NCBI GenBank assembly: GCA_009731375.1
Contig: BJOX01000145.1
Location: 549,417 to 613,416 of the forward strand
DNA: 64,000 bases
Reading direction: 5' to 3'
Source of the DNA: Paulinella micropora
Taxonomy: Eukaryota; Cercozoa; Imbricatea; Euglyphida
Shown here: positions 10,977-21,716 of the stretch, in pieces
Layout of the letters: every line of letters begins with the position of its first letter
Position numbering within the stretch: position 1 is the first letter of the stretch
Notes under the pieces: model-generated
What the model was told of the DNA's origin: nothing
Database searches by the model: none
What the model saw: only the letters and a program-made list of their open reading frames with translations
Translations under genes and position numbers: made by a program

Positions 10977-11602
10977 GAGATACATTTTACCTCTAATATT
11001 GATTTCTTTTTTTATAATTCGCAGTATTGCTTTCTGTTTGTGAAAGTCGCTAAACTTGGTGAAGTGCGGTTCTTTCAAAAGGTTGTCTTCAACTTCTACT
11101 TCTCTATTAACTTCAAGGTATTGTTGAAGGATGTCTTTGAATTGTATGAGGTCAAAGTGGTGGTCTACGTGGACATCAACCCGCTCATATATATCGCCAC
11201 TTATTTTGCATATGTATCGGGGTTCAACGAATACATCAATAGCCACGATGTCAAGATATTCTTGTATTTGCGATCTTATGGTATTCCTGCTCGCTTCTTT
11301 TATCACTCTCGCAATTTTTTTAATTTGCTAAGCCCTATGAGGTCGACACAACAATTCCACGAAAACGGCTTACCATTTACACGAAAGTGTTTTCTCCCAG
11401 TCGTCAAATTACTTTCAACATCAATGATGCCATCTTTTAGACAAGGGTGATGAGTTATTAGGTCTCGCACTAAATTGCTATCTTCTGGGTTCAGTATTTC
11501 TCCATCGTTATATTTGCTTATCATTCTTCTTATGTGGGATTTGATGGATGCTTTTGTTAGAAACCGCCTACCTCCAACGATGTACAACTTACGACGATAC
11601 AT
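10968..11602 (-). pseudogene. DUF3223/DCL-like protein, frameshifted
   Basis: Two frames join near 11300-11320. The first begins MYRRKLYIVGGRRFLTKASI and contains YNDGEILNPEDSNLVRDLI and HHPC. The second ends FSDFHKQKAILRIIKKEINI. This order (DGE...L...LL..HP, later FHxxxAxLRII) is the DUF3223/DCL pattern known from plastid rRNA-processing proteins and viral/phage homologues; the assignment is from memory of that pattern. Ends 9 nt inside the convergent FGKYKGK gene. Absent from E2 at this position. Confidence 0.5.
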
Positions 11603-11606
11603 ATTA

Positions 11607-12876
11607 CTATATTATTATATTAGAAAAAATTATTACAAAAATAATTATATATTCACATAATTGATCTTCTAAGAAATTAACTATAACACTCACATTGCTT
11701 CCATTATTAACAGTCGAAACAGACTTTTGTAAAAATGTTAGATTTTCACCAGGAGAAAGTTGTATGTCGTAAGTTCGCAGGTCAATAAGCTGGCTTGAAG
11801 TAGCATTAACATACAGTTTTAGAATTACGTCCGTTATAGTGGCACCACCAAGGGCAGTCGCAGCGGTATCCTTTGATACGATTGAAGTTTTGGTATCAAT
11901 ATCCGCAAAGTTCTCCGCCGTAAGTGCTCCAGTCGTTTTCACAATCCGCACTATATTAACTTTGCTGTCTTCGTTTGATATGCTCACGAGAGATGGATAA
12001 ACAATTGAATAATTGGTCACACTATTAAAAGTTGTTTTATTTTTATGCTAATAATTGGGCTTTCCGTTGTGCTAGCTGGCTCACTACCTTCCGCTTCGTT
12101 TGATATGCTTGAATTAATAGTGTTGGTGCCCTCAATAAACATATTACAACTGGCTGTTTTTAATATTTGATTAGCATTACCAGTTCCATAATTTCTGATA
12201 CAAGCCGAAAAAGGCAGGGTTGTATTTGAAAGACTAACACACACATTAGCATTCGCATACCTAATTGTATGAACCGGCTGAAATTCTCCACTTGATGGAT
12301 TTTCTATGTAGAACCTTATAGCACCAAAGCCAAGATATTGAAATTTAATCTGGAATACATTCCCTTTGGTCCAATCTATGATAGGCATAATTTTAGTACC
12401 ATTACACGGGTCATCCCAGGTCGCCTGGGGAATAAGTGTCGGCACCCCACCTTTAACACTTTGTAAAAATAGAAGCCGTTAGTAAAATCACTTTCACCTA
12501 TGCCGATATATGAATTATAGTCTTTCGTTTCATCAGTAGTCCATAAAGCAGTAAATCGTGTTAGAACTCCCATACCTGTTCTGTATTTAATTCTTTTTTT
12601 ACTAGTCAATACAGCCTTCGCGGTCGTCTTCACATCTGTTTTAAGTTCGACCATATTAGCATTAAATAAAATGGTAGCATCAGTTTGAGCTAATGTCCAT
12701 ATTCGTGTATTGATAGTGTATGAGAAAATCTTTTGTAATACTGGCGTTAATTGACCGACCAATGCTTCGCCGAAAGCGGTTTTCATACTATTGGTTTCAA
12801 TGTGGCCATCGTAACCGACTTTAACATTTATGAAGTCTCCGTCAGGGTCTTGTGCTATCAAATTTCGTTGGTGCAT
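11607..12876 (-). pseudogene. Putative virion protein, E1 copy of the E2 412-aa gene, frameshifted
   Basis: Homologous to 44420-45658 along its length. It starts MHQRNLIAQDPDGDFINVKVG and has YRTGMGVLTRFTALW, GFGAIRFYIENPSSGEF and NYSIVYPS, but spread over three frames (breaks near 12440 and 12020). The segment around 12440 is also shorter than in E2. It lies just downstream of the capsid gene, so a structural role is likely. Beta-rich, no catalytic motif. Its start abuts a repeated hairpin unit. Confidence 0.6.
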
Positions 12877-12886
12877 AGGAGCTTTT

Positions 12887-12945
12887 GCAGAGACTCCGCC
12901 TCCGCACCTCCGTTTTTGGTGAAGCTTTTTTTAAAAAAAAGGTTC
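12887..12945 (-). repeat. E1 intergenic hairpin unit, copy 1
   Basis: GCAGAGACTCCGCCTCCGC followed by a CACC...GGTG hairpin and AAGCTTTTTTT/AAAAAAAAGGTTC. A near-identical unit lies at 17559-17617. Both sit immediately upstream of a leftward start codon. Likely a terminator/promoter structure or a small palindromic mobile unit. Confidence 0.7.
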
Positions 12946-13036
12946 GTATATTATCAAAAAAATAAATTAATAGTATCAAAAATTAATAATTACTTCTTAC
13001 TTCACTGGCGGGGTTATAGGGGGAGCAGGCCCCTAT

Positions 13037-14543
13037 TTAGGTTCTAGCAATGGTGCCATTCTTAACAGTTACTTCTTGCTGAGTGACGACAAATGTGTAA
13101 TGATTGGCCGCAATATTTGCAGTGGTTCCGATAAATTCCCATCGTCGCTCAGTGTCTAGACTTATTCCACTGATTTCATTTTGGTCCTTGCTCCACAGAG
13201 GGCGGGTATTGTCAAAGCTATCACACCAAAACCAGCTGTATTGATAAACATTGCTATTCATCAAAGCAGAGCCTTCTAACTTTGGTTTAAGATACATATA
13301 GTCTTCTAGTTTTCCAGTTTGACAATCGACATTGAATTCCTGAAGTCGTGCTCCGTCTAGTGTGGTATAAAAAGTTTTTACCTTTGAGCCGAGCAGGTTG
13401 CTATTGTCGTAGGCAGTGTTCTTATTTTCGGTTGTGTTGAAAACAGAGTGATAAATTTTATTAATTCGCCGTCCGTGGCCTCTGTCAAATCTAAGTATAA
13501 CATTTTGAGAAGTTGAAGGTGTGCCAACAGTATTTTTATACAAATAAGAATAATCAATGTTGAAGCTCATACCTTCGGGGCTCATTATCTTCTGTTGAAT
13601 TGATTGAACGACATCGGGGTTAGTCTCGACAGCTAAGAAAAGGCTGAGATTAGTATTAGTAACATTTGAATCCGCCGCCGCAACAGTGCCACCCCCAGTA
13701 AAAAGAGCATCATTGTTATAATAAAAGATTTTGGGTGTCTGTTGCCAAACAATCCGCAAAGTCAAAATTTCTGGAAACATAATAGTTTTATCCAGAGCGA
13801 AAATAGTATTGTAAAGCATTCCAAGATTAATCTTAACATTGATACTCGGGCTGGCATTTTGAAAGGTGCCTCCTAAAAGCAACATTAACGAACTTACTCG
13901 TGCCAGTCTCATTCGCAATAAGGGCATCATCGTGTCGGCGGGCATTTCTAGTGGGTTGTGCCATCCAAGCCTTTAATGCGGCCTGAACCTGTGCCTTCGC
14001 AACATCAATACCCGCATCAATGTTTGCCGCCGCATTTCCTGCTACTGCCGAAGCGGTCAATGCTGTTTGTAATGCGGCCAACCTTGTAGCATCGCTAGCG
14101 GGTTGAAATGTAGTTGTAGCATTACACTTTTGAAGCATACAACCTGCTCCACTTCCATTGTCGTGGTTTTCCAAAGCGAGTAAATCATCAATGGAGGTTT
14201 CGGGTTTCCAAATCATCTTTGTGATATTTCCGACTTCGTTAATGTCGCACAGATAAACACCACCCCTAGTAATCAATTGAATCTGCCTAATTGGGGTCAA
14301 GCAGTCCATAAAGCATTTATTATAGTTTCCAACCTTCGCATCTGGAGCATAATTAAAACTCAAAACAGAGCGAGCCAGGTTAAACGGACTGCTGATAAGG
14401 TCAAAGTTGCTTTCCTGTCCTCCTGCGGTGGTTACGGTTACGTTAACAGAACCCTCACGAGGGGTAAGCGTATTCAAGCGATAAGAAGCACTGATGTAGT
14501 CAGTCCTGCTGAAATCTAGTTCGCCTCCGTGTTGTGTGGGCAT
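13037..14543 (-). pseudogene. Major capsid protein (double jelly-roll type), frameshifted
   Basis: About 500 codons. It starts MPTQHGGELDFSRTDY. Conserved with E2: NLARSVLSFNYAP, KCFMDCL, ITKMIWKPE, NARRHDDALIA, the LGMLYNTIFALDKTI/LRIVW segment, DGARLQEF, and SGISLDTERRWEF near the end. Size, position beside the penton-like gene and two beta-rich halves fit the Polinton/virophage MCP; the hydrophobic 'LGxxxxTIFxLDKTIxFxEIL' strand is what I weigh most. The frame breaks near 13865-13890. Two copies of GCGGGGTTA-type sequence mark gene ends here and at 18533. The start lies 28 nt from the end of the penton gene. Confidence 0.75.
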
Positions 14544-14571
14544 TTTTGTTTTTCCTCTTTTTACGGTTGTC

Positions 14572-15359
14572 TTATATTTTAATATGAGAAAAAATATTAA
14601 AATAATTCGTTTCGCGGTAAATCAACAATGTCATAACAATGCCGAGCCCGTTTAGGTTAATTGGTTGGTCAAGTAAAACCGATACACATTGCTTGAACTA
14701 GTAGATAACCGTTTACCATACTCCGACCCGCTTCCATCGTAGATAACAGAGCCGAACGGGATTTCATTCGCCGTGTATATTTCCTGTAGGACGTGATTAT
14801 CACCTTCACCAACTAAGTCCGATTGTAGATACAATGTCTTTTCTCCAGTTAGAATAATTACATTTGACGACCTCAGTGTATTATTAGCAAAGAAATAAGT
14901 AGAGGACCGCTCAAACCCCATAATTTCGTGGATACGAGTTTCGTCATCAAATACAAACCGCGGTTGAATGTTAATGGGATTGTTCGCTACGGTGAATAAT
15001 AACTTGCCATCTTCTGGTTCGGTATTCGTGCTGTTGCTTGTTATTGTGTATGTGTAGTCGTTGGGGCTTTCTGCGGTTAGCACCTCGGCCAGTTTATTTT
15101 TTAAGTTGTTCATTGTGTAGTTGCCTTCAGGTATCGTGATTAGCGCCTCGTTACCATTCTCACTCAGAGTAAAAGTATTGTAAGGACTTGCCACAGAGTA
15201 ATACGATTAGGGAACATAGATATGAAGTATTTTACGATGTGTTGGATTGTCTAGCGATTTCATATCAATGGAGTGAGTGAAATCACTGTCCGTGCCGTTT
15301 ATCCTAATTTTGCTGTTGACATAGTAAATGTTGGAACTCCTGCCTCCCCTATACTCCAT
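14572..15359 (-). pseudogene. Minor (penton-like) capsid protein, stop plus frameshift
   Basis: About 262 codons from the ATG at 15359. N-terminal YRGGRSSNIYYVNSK, GTDSDFTHSID and HIYVP are followed by an in-frame TAA at about 15207 where E2 has Lys. The rest (VASPYNTFTL, LTAESPNDYTY, EIMGFERSS, IYTANEIPFGSVIYDG) is open to a frameshift near 14670; the next frame keeps INLNGLGIVMTLLIYRETNYF. Single jelly-roll minor capsid proteins sit beside the MCP in Polintons, and the position here fits. Homologue in E2 at 47271-48083. Confidence 0.65.
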
Positions 15360-15413
15360 CGCACCTCCAATTGAGTTTATATATAGGAAAATATATTTTT
15401 TGTTTTAATTGCT

Positions 15414-16395
15414 TCAAATAAAGGTATCAAATCCGTAGCCGTTCTGTGTTTTCAACTCCTCCGCTTCTTTTTCTTTTAAGTCTGTCCAACCGCTTGCGAA
15501 TTTAAAGCGGTTCCCTTTCGACCGCTCTAACAAAAACCTAATACTATGCCACCCGCAGGTATCTGTCGTGTCTGATTGTTGTTTAACTTGATTAACCTTC
15601 ATTAATAAATAACTATCGGGACGGCTTTTATCTATTAGCTGTTTCATTTGGTGTTGAAAGTCTTCTGTCGGTTTATACAAGGCTAGCGGGTCGTATATCT
15701 CTATACTTCTATCGCCATCTAAGGAGCAGTAAACAGCAATCCAATGTGAGCCTGGTTGACTAGACTTATCCAAGTTCATTATAAAACCATACTTCTTTCT
15801 TTTTTCTGGTTTCAGTTTGTTTATTTCGTCGCTCGCCACTGTCCCCAAATACCAATCGTGCTTTTTCATAATGTTGTCTATTTCATCCGTCATTAAACCT
15901 CTTCCTGCCCCCGCTAAGTTCTCTGGTATTTTTTGTTGCTCTTCTGGGGGTGGTTGTTGCTCTTCTGTTGGCGTTGGTTGTGGCTCTTCTGGGGGGTGGT
16001 GCGGTGGCTGGTGGTGTATCTTCTGTTGATGGTTGTTGCTCTGGTTGTATTTGGAATTCATTTGAAAGTGCTTTATATGTGTTAGGGTCAGCATACATTT
16101 TGTTTATTAGTGTATTTACTAATTCTTTTTTCTTTGATTTGGTCTTCCATTCACTTCGTTTCAAATGCTTTTTTATCATCATCTTAATTAATATTTTTTT
16201 AATGATATTTTCCAATTTTTTCGCACCATTTCCGCCCTGTGCGGTTAGCCCTATTAAAGCATTTTCCAATTCAGTAAATGTCATATCTGGGGTTATGTTA
16301 AGTTCGCCCTGTCTAACAGCTATGATTTCTTGAATATAACCTTTGGCCGTTCTGCCTTCAGCATCTTTGTTTCCGTGTTCCCCCTGGTTTTCCAC
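15414..16395 (-). pseudogene. Adenain/Ulp1-like cysteine protease, frameshifted
   Basis: The catalytic domain (15414 to about 15900) has GSHWIAVY (catalytic His), IEIYDPLAL (Asp) and DTCGWHSIRFL (Cys) in the C48/adenain order. A Pro/Gln-rich linker (about 15900-16040) and a helical N-terminal part (GNGAKKLENIIKKIL, KKKELVNTLINKMY) lie upstream in a shifted frame. The upstream start at 16395 overlaps the coiled-coil gene by 75 nt. The catalytic part is back in the frame of the coiled-coil gene, so a single fused ancestor with two compensating frameshifts is an alternative. The family matures capsid proteins in adenoviruses and Polintons. Confidence 0.8.
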
Positions 16396-17192
16396 CCTAG
16401 TTTTTTTGCTAAACTATTGACACTAATCTGTCTTTTCTTGCCACCACTAGCAAATAAAGTTTGAGCTCTTTCTAGATTTGCTATAAATGCTTTTCTGTCC
16501 GATTCCTCCGCTTTCTGTTCTGCTTCCATCGCTTGCTGTCTTAAATCGTCTTGTCGTTGTTTCGCTTCATCATTCCTTCTTTTAATTTCCTCAGCAAATG
16601 CTATGGCTTCTTCTTCGGACAAAACATACTGCCTTCCTTTTCTTTCCCTTTGTTTTCTTTCACTTCTTTTTAATTCACCTTTTACTTCATTCAATGCTCT
16701 TGCTCTTTCAACCAAAGCATCGTTAATCGCATTTTGTCTTTTTATTTCTCCGTCAATAGTAGCCATTCTTTGAGCTTGAGCTGTTTCAGTCTGTATGAGT
16801 GCGAGTTCATTTCTTTTCGTTTCTGCTTCTCGCTCTTCTATTTTCTTTTGTTGTTCTTTTGCTTCTTTGTCTTTCTTTTCTAGTTCGTGTATTTGCTCAT
16901 ACTTTTCCAGTTTGAGTTTATCTAGCTGATTATTTGCCTGATTGCGGTTCTCGTGTTCAAGACGGTTGAATTCGGACTTAACTATTCGCTCTTTCGTCTT
17001 TTGACTCCCTCGGGGTTTGTTTATATATTTCAGAAATAGTTTAACGATTTGAAGTGTTGAAAGGTCATTCGTTTTCTCGCCAAAGTTGAGATATGCTCGT
17101 TTACCTTTCACTTTAATATATGGTCGGCCATCTTTGGTTCTGTATATCCTCGGAGGTCGTTGTTTAAGTTTCTTCTTTGGCTTACTTCGCAT
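16320..17192 (-). CDS. Long coiled-coil protein with basic N-terminal motif
   Basis: 290 aa. The N-terminus is RPPRIYRTKDGRPYIKVKGK and YLNFGEKT, shared with the E2 gene. Then comes LSTLQIVKLFLKYINKPRG and a long Glu/Lys/Gln-rich coiled coil (about residues 75-240). The end (SVNSLAKKLGW...) overlaps the protease ORF in another frame, and the last 25 residues may be a frameshift artefact. It sits between the basic protein and the protease in both elements. A scaffold or internal virion role is plausible but unproven. Confidence 0.7.
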   Translation of the reverse strand: MRSKPKKKLKQRPPRIYRTKDGRPYIKVKGKRAYLNFGEKTNDLSTLQIVKLFLKYINKPRGSQKTKERIVKSEFNRLEHENRNQANNQLDKLKLEKYEQIHELEKKDKEAKEQQKKIEEREAETKRNELALIQTETAQAQRMATIDGEIKRQNAINDALVERARALNEVKGELKRSERKQRERKGRQYVLSEEEAIAFAEEIKRRNDEAKQRQDDLRQQAMEAEQKAEESDRKAFIANLERAQTLFASGGKKRQISVNSLAKKLGWKTRGNTETKMLKAERPKVIFKKS

Positions 17193-17255
17193 TACTACTA
17201 TTATATTGAGTAAAAAAAAATTAATATAAGATTTTACATCAATCGTGTTAGTGGG

Positions 17256-17558
17256 TTAACGAAATTTTGCCGCTCCTCCTCGTTGCTTGCCGTACCCTTG
17301 CTTAATCGCAGCCTTCGCTACACGGTCCGCATAAGGCACTCCTACATCGCTGAGAAAAGTAGCACCCCTTGAAATCAATTGATTTTTCTTGATAAACCTA
17401 TTAGCATCCAATATCGCTTGTCCGACTTTTTTCCAATTTACTTTGCCTCCTGTTTGTTTCTTTTTTGAATTTCTCTTTCCTCCTGCTTGTGGCATACTGG
17501 GATTGTAGCTGATATTGTAACCTGATGGACTACTGATAATCACTGGTGATGTTGGCAT
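17256..17558 (-). CDS. Small basic Gly/Lys-rich protein
   Basis: 100 aa from the ATG at 17558. An upstream in-frame ATG at 17582 lies inside the hairpin repeat and is unlikely. It has GGKRNSKKKQTGGK, then KKVGQAILDANRF, LISRGATFL, VGVPYADRV and a GYGKQRGG tail, closely matching the E2 gene at 50585-50895. The strong basic charge and place among virion genes suggest a DNA-binding core protein (compare adenovirus core proteins), but no family motif proves it. Confidence 0.65.
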   Translation of the reverse strand: MPTSPVIISSPSGYNISYNPSMPQAGGKRNSKKKQTGGKVNWKKVGQAILDANRFIKKNQLISRGATFLSDVGVPYADRVAKAAIKQGYGKQRGGAAKFR

Positions 17559-17617
17559 GCAGAGACTCCGCCTCCGCACCACCGGTTTTTGGTGAAGCTT
17601 TTTTTCAAAAAAGGTTC
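17559..17617 (-). repeat. E1 intergenic hairpin unit, copy 2
   Basis: Same GCAGAGACTCCGCCTCCGCACC start and GGTGAAGCTTTTTTT arm as 12887-12945, ending one base before a leftward ATG. It has a perfect CCACCGGTTTTTGGTG-type hairpin and AAAAAAGG/CTTTTTTT pairing. Confidence 0.7.
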
Positions 17618-17654
17618 CTATATATAGTTCTAAAAAAAATAAATGAGAATAAAA

Positions 17655-18479
17655 TTACTTTAAACGAATATTGAAGTTCTTTCGTAATTCATCAGACACC
17701 GCATCAGCATACAAAAAGTTAAACCGTTCTTTCGTCTCCTCGTGATATTTTTCAATAAAGTATTCCAGGTCGTAGCCAAGGTCCAAATGTTTATACACAA
17801 GCTCAATTTTATCCTGAGACTGTCCAGGAAAAATAAGACGATAGTCTAGCTGTTTAATCGCCTCAGGTCGTAAGTCGTTGAGATATTGCGAGCTCATAAT
17901 CACCTTTGACTTATAGTGTCTATTTTTTTTCAACAAGTCGCTAACGGACTTATCCCTCAACCCACTACCTAAATCATCTAGCACAAAAACGACTTCTGGT
18001 GTAATGTATTTGCTCGGCCTCGGTGGTTTTTTGCCTCCCTCCTGTTTCTTCTTTTCCTCTTTTCCAAAATAAAGAAACTTCGGCTTCGGTTCTTCTTTCT
18101 CGTCCCGCACAACCTCGCCTTCTTCTTGCTCCTCGTCTGCCTTGTTTGGCTTGTCTGACTCGTAATCAATCACGCTGTATCCGTCCGTTTTCAAATATGT
18201 GTATATAGCCATTGGATTTCCCTTCTTCTTGAAGTGCTTAACCATTTCTTTGTAAATGTGGTCCTTATGTATTGTGCTGTCTATAATAACAATCCTTGTT
18301 TTTCTGTCAGTCGTTTGTTTCAGGATTTCGAAAAGTGCGGTCGTCTTACCACTCTTCTTGCGAGCGAGAAGCAAAATATTAGCAAAGGCTTCATCAAATA
18401 ACTTGTAGCCCTTTGCGAGTTTTTCTCCTTCGCCGTTTTGCTTGACTGGTTTCACCTTTACATTATTGATTTTCTCCAT
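17655..18479 (-). CDS. DNA-packaging ATPase (A32/FtsK-HerA type)
   Basis: 274 aa, intact. ANILLLARKKSGKTTALFEI is the Walker A region (GKT). PEVVFVLDDLGSGL is Walker B. IMSSQYLNDL is the sensor-like motif after it. An acidic insert with FLYFGKEEKKK lies between. The family drives genome packaging into DJR capsids. It is highly similar to E2 50947-51765 across the whole length. Upstream spacer has CTATATATAG 30 nt before the ATG. Confidence 0.92.
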   Translation of the reverse strand: MEKINNVKVKPVKQNGEGEKLAKGYKLFDEAFANILLLARKKSGKTTALFEILKQTTDRKTRIVIIDSTIHKDHIYKEMVKHFKKKGNPMAIYTYLKTDGYSVIDYESDKPNKADEEQEEGEVVRDEKEEPKPKFLYFGKEEKKKQEGGKKPPRPSKYITPEVVFVLDDLGSGLRDKSVSDLLKKNRHYKSKVIMSSQYLNDLRPEAIKQLDYRLIFPGQSQDKIELVYKHLDLGYDLEYFIEKYHEETKERFNFLYADAVSDELRKNFNIRLK

Positions 18480-18542
18480 GTAAGTCCTACAACCTCAAAA
18501 AACTATATATAGAAAAATATTTTTTTTATTTTACTGGCGGGG

Positions 18543-18914
18543 TTACCCCAGAAATTCTAAACAAATAACAATTCTTCCAGCTAGTTGGTCAGTCTCAATA
18601 TTGCCATTGTCTGTTTTAAGCACTTTAAAAGTGTATTGTCCATCGGTCCAATTAATAACACCTAAGTTGTAGCTGAGATTTGAAATGTTTGCGACGTTGC
18701 TGTCGGCAAATGTTCCAATAATCCCGATGCGGTCCATGTAAAGGATTTTTGTTTTCGTCTCCGTCACGTCATTCATATAGTGTATAAACTTAACATTCAT
18801 TCTAGTCGGTGTAAAGCTCAATTTAATGGTTTTGTCAAATGTCTTGCTACCATTAACCCCTCCTGGAAAATCATTACTTAGAAAAATAATCTTTTGGAAT
18901 TTGAATTCACTCAT
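18543..18914 (-). CDS. Conserved 123-aa protein, probable virion component
   Basis: Intact, begins MSEFKFQKIIFLSNDF. It is closely matched by the 121-aa E2 protein (51887-52252): SFTPTRMNVKFIHYMND, RIGIIGTFADS, NLSYNLG and AGRIVICLEFLG. Predicted beta-rich; no known family recognised. It sits between ATPase and secreted/TM genes and is likely structural. Confidence 0.7.
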   Translation of the reverse strand: MSEFKFQKIIFLSNDFPGGVNGSKTFDKTIKLSFTPTRMNVKFIHYMNDVTETKTKILYMDRIGIIGTFADSNVANISNLSYNLGVINWTDGQYTFKVLKTDNGNIETDQLAGRIVICLEFLG

Positions 18915-18936
18915 ACTATATTGTGTATGATATATT

Positions 18937-19163
18937 ATGTTATTAATATTATTATTTGTGTGCTCTGTGTTAGGACGGACCGCCTGCGATTTCTATTCAC
19001 GGGTCAGTGAGAAAAAAATGAAAGTTGTGTGTGGTGTATTCAAAAAGGAATAAAAACCAAATTTAAATGTGTGTATAAACCTTTTAGTGATTGGTGTGTT
19101 AGTTTTGATGAAGCCATTCCTTTAATGTGCTCAGGTAGTGATGCTTCTTGGTATAAAACTTAA
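18937..19163 (+). pseudogene. Small secreted Cys-containing protein, frameshifted
   Basis: Rightward gene inside a leftward cluster, as in E2 52275-52523. A hydrophobic start (MLLILLFVCSVLG) looks like a signal peptide, followed by RTACDFYSRVSEKK. The frame breaks near 19030-19045, then CIQKGIKTKFKCVYKP, SDWCVSFDEAIPLMC and a premature TAA. Opposite orientation suggests separate expression from the virion genes. Function unknown. Confidence 0.6.
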
Positions 19164-19175
19164 CTATATGAATGC

Positions 19176-19523
19176 TCATTTCTTACTTGAAGAAGGCGAT
19201 GGAAGGCATATTCCAATCAATAGTGTTAAAATACCTACATAAGTGTTGGCTGTCTCGCACGGTAAGTTCTTTTCAGACAACCTCACGATACAAAGGGTTA
19301 TAATAGCGATAAGGATACCCATTTGAAACAGATACTTAATAAGTCGGCTGTCAGTCGGTCTGTTTTTTATACAACAACAATTCCAGTTATCTTCCAATTC
19401 GTGCTCTACTTTTTTTTCTTCATTCTTCAATGAAATATCCAAAACACGGTTCTTCAACTCTGGTGTTAGTTCGCCATCTGCCATATCAATGAGTGGAGGT
19501 GGAGGGTGTAATCTAGGGTGCAT
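19176..19523 (-). CDS. Two-TM membrane protein
   Basis: 115 aa, intact. A cytosolic-type charged N-half (ELTPELKNRVLDISLKNEEK), then WNCCCIKNRP, then two hydrophobic segments (YLFQMGILIAIITLCIV and YVGILTLLIGICLP). The E2 homologue has a stop at the Trp. It lies downstream of the fibre gene in both elements. It could be an inner-membrane virion or lysis-associated protein; neither is shown by sequence. Confidence 0.7.
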   Translation of the reverse strand: MHPRLHPPPPLIDMADGELTPELKNRVLDISLKNEEKKVEHELEDNWNCCCIKNRPTDSRLIKYLFQMGILIAIITLCIVRLSEKNLPCETANTYVGILTLLIGICLPSPSSSKK

Positions 19524-20017
19524 TGTAATTACGGATTTCTGCTAATTGGTTTTTTTAATCGGCTATATCATTAGTTAGATTATTATTTTCTTTTTCTAAA
19601 TTAACTATCTTTTCCGATAACTCCTGTGTGGCCTTAATTAACGGGGCGATAAACTCAGCATAACCTATACCTGAACCGACATCACCACTATCAACACATT
19701 TAACATCTTCTGGATTAACGCTCACACCCTTCAATTCGCATTCTTTTCTTTGCTTTGGACACGGAACTATAATTGTTTCTTTTATAAAACCGCCAAAATC
19801 TAGCATATTCATTTCTGTTAGTATATCCTCTAATTCTTGTGCTATTAAGCCAGTCCTACATTTTTTTAATCATCAATCATACGATAGCAGACTGGATTTA
19901 ACTTATTAATAAAATCTAAGCCTAAGCATTCCTTTATATCTTCTTTTTTTCTCCTGTCTGAATATTGCATTGGATTAGACAATACCCATAATTGTCCATC
20001 ACTTGCTTTCAAAGAGT

Positions 20018-21716
<1,699 letters not shown>

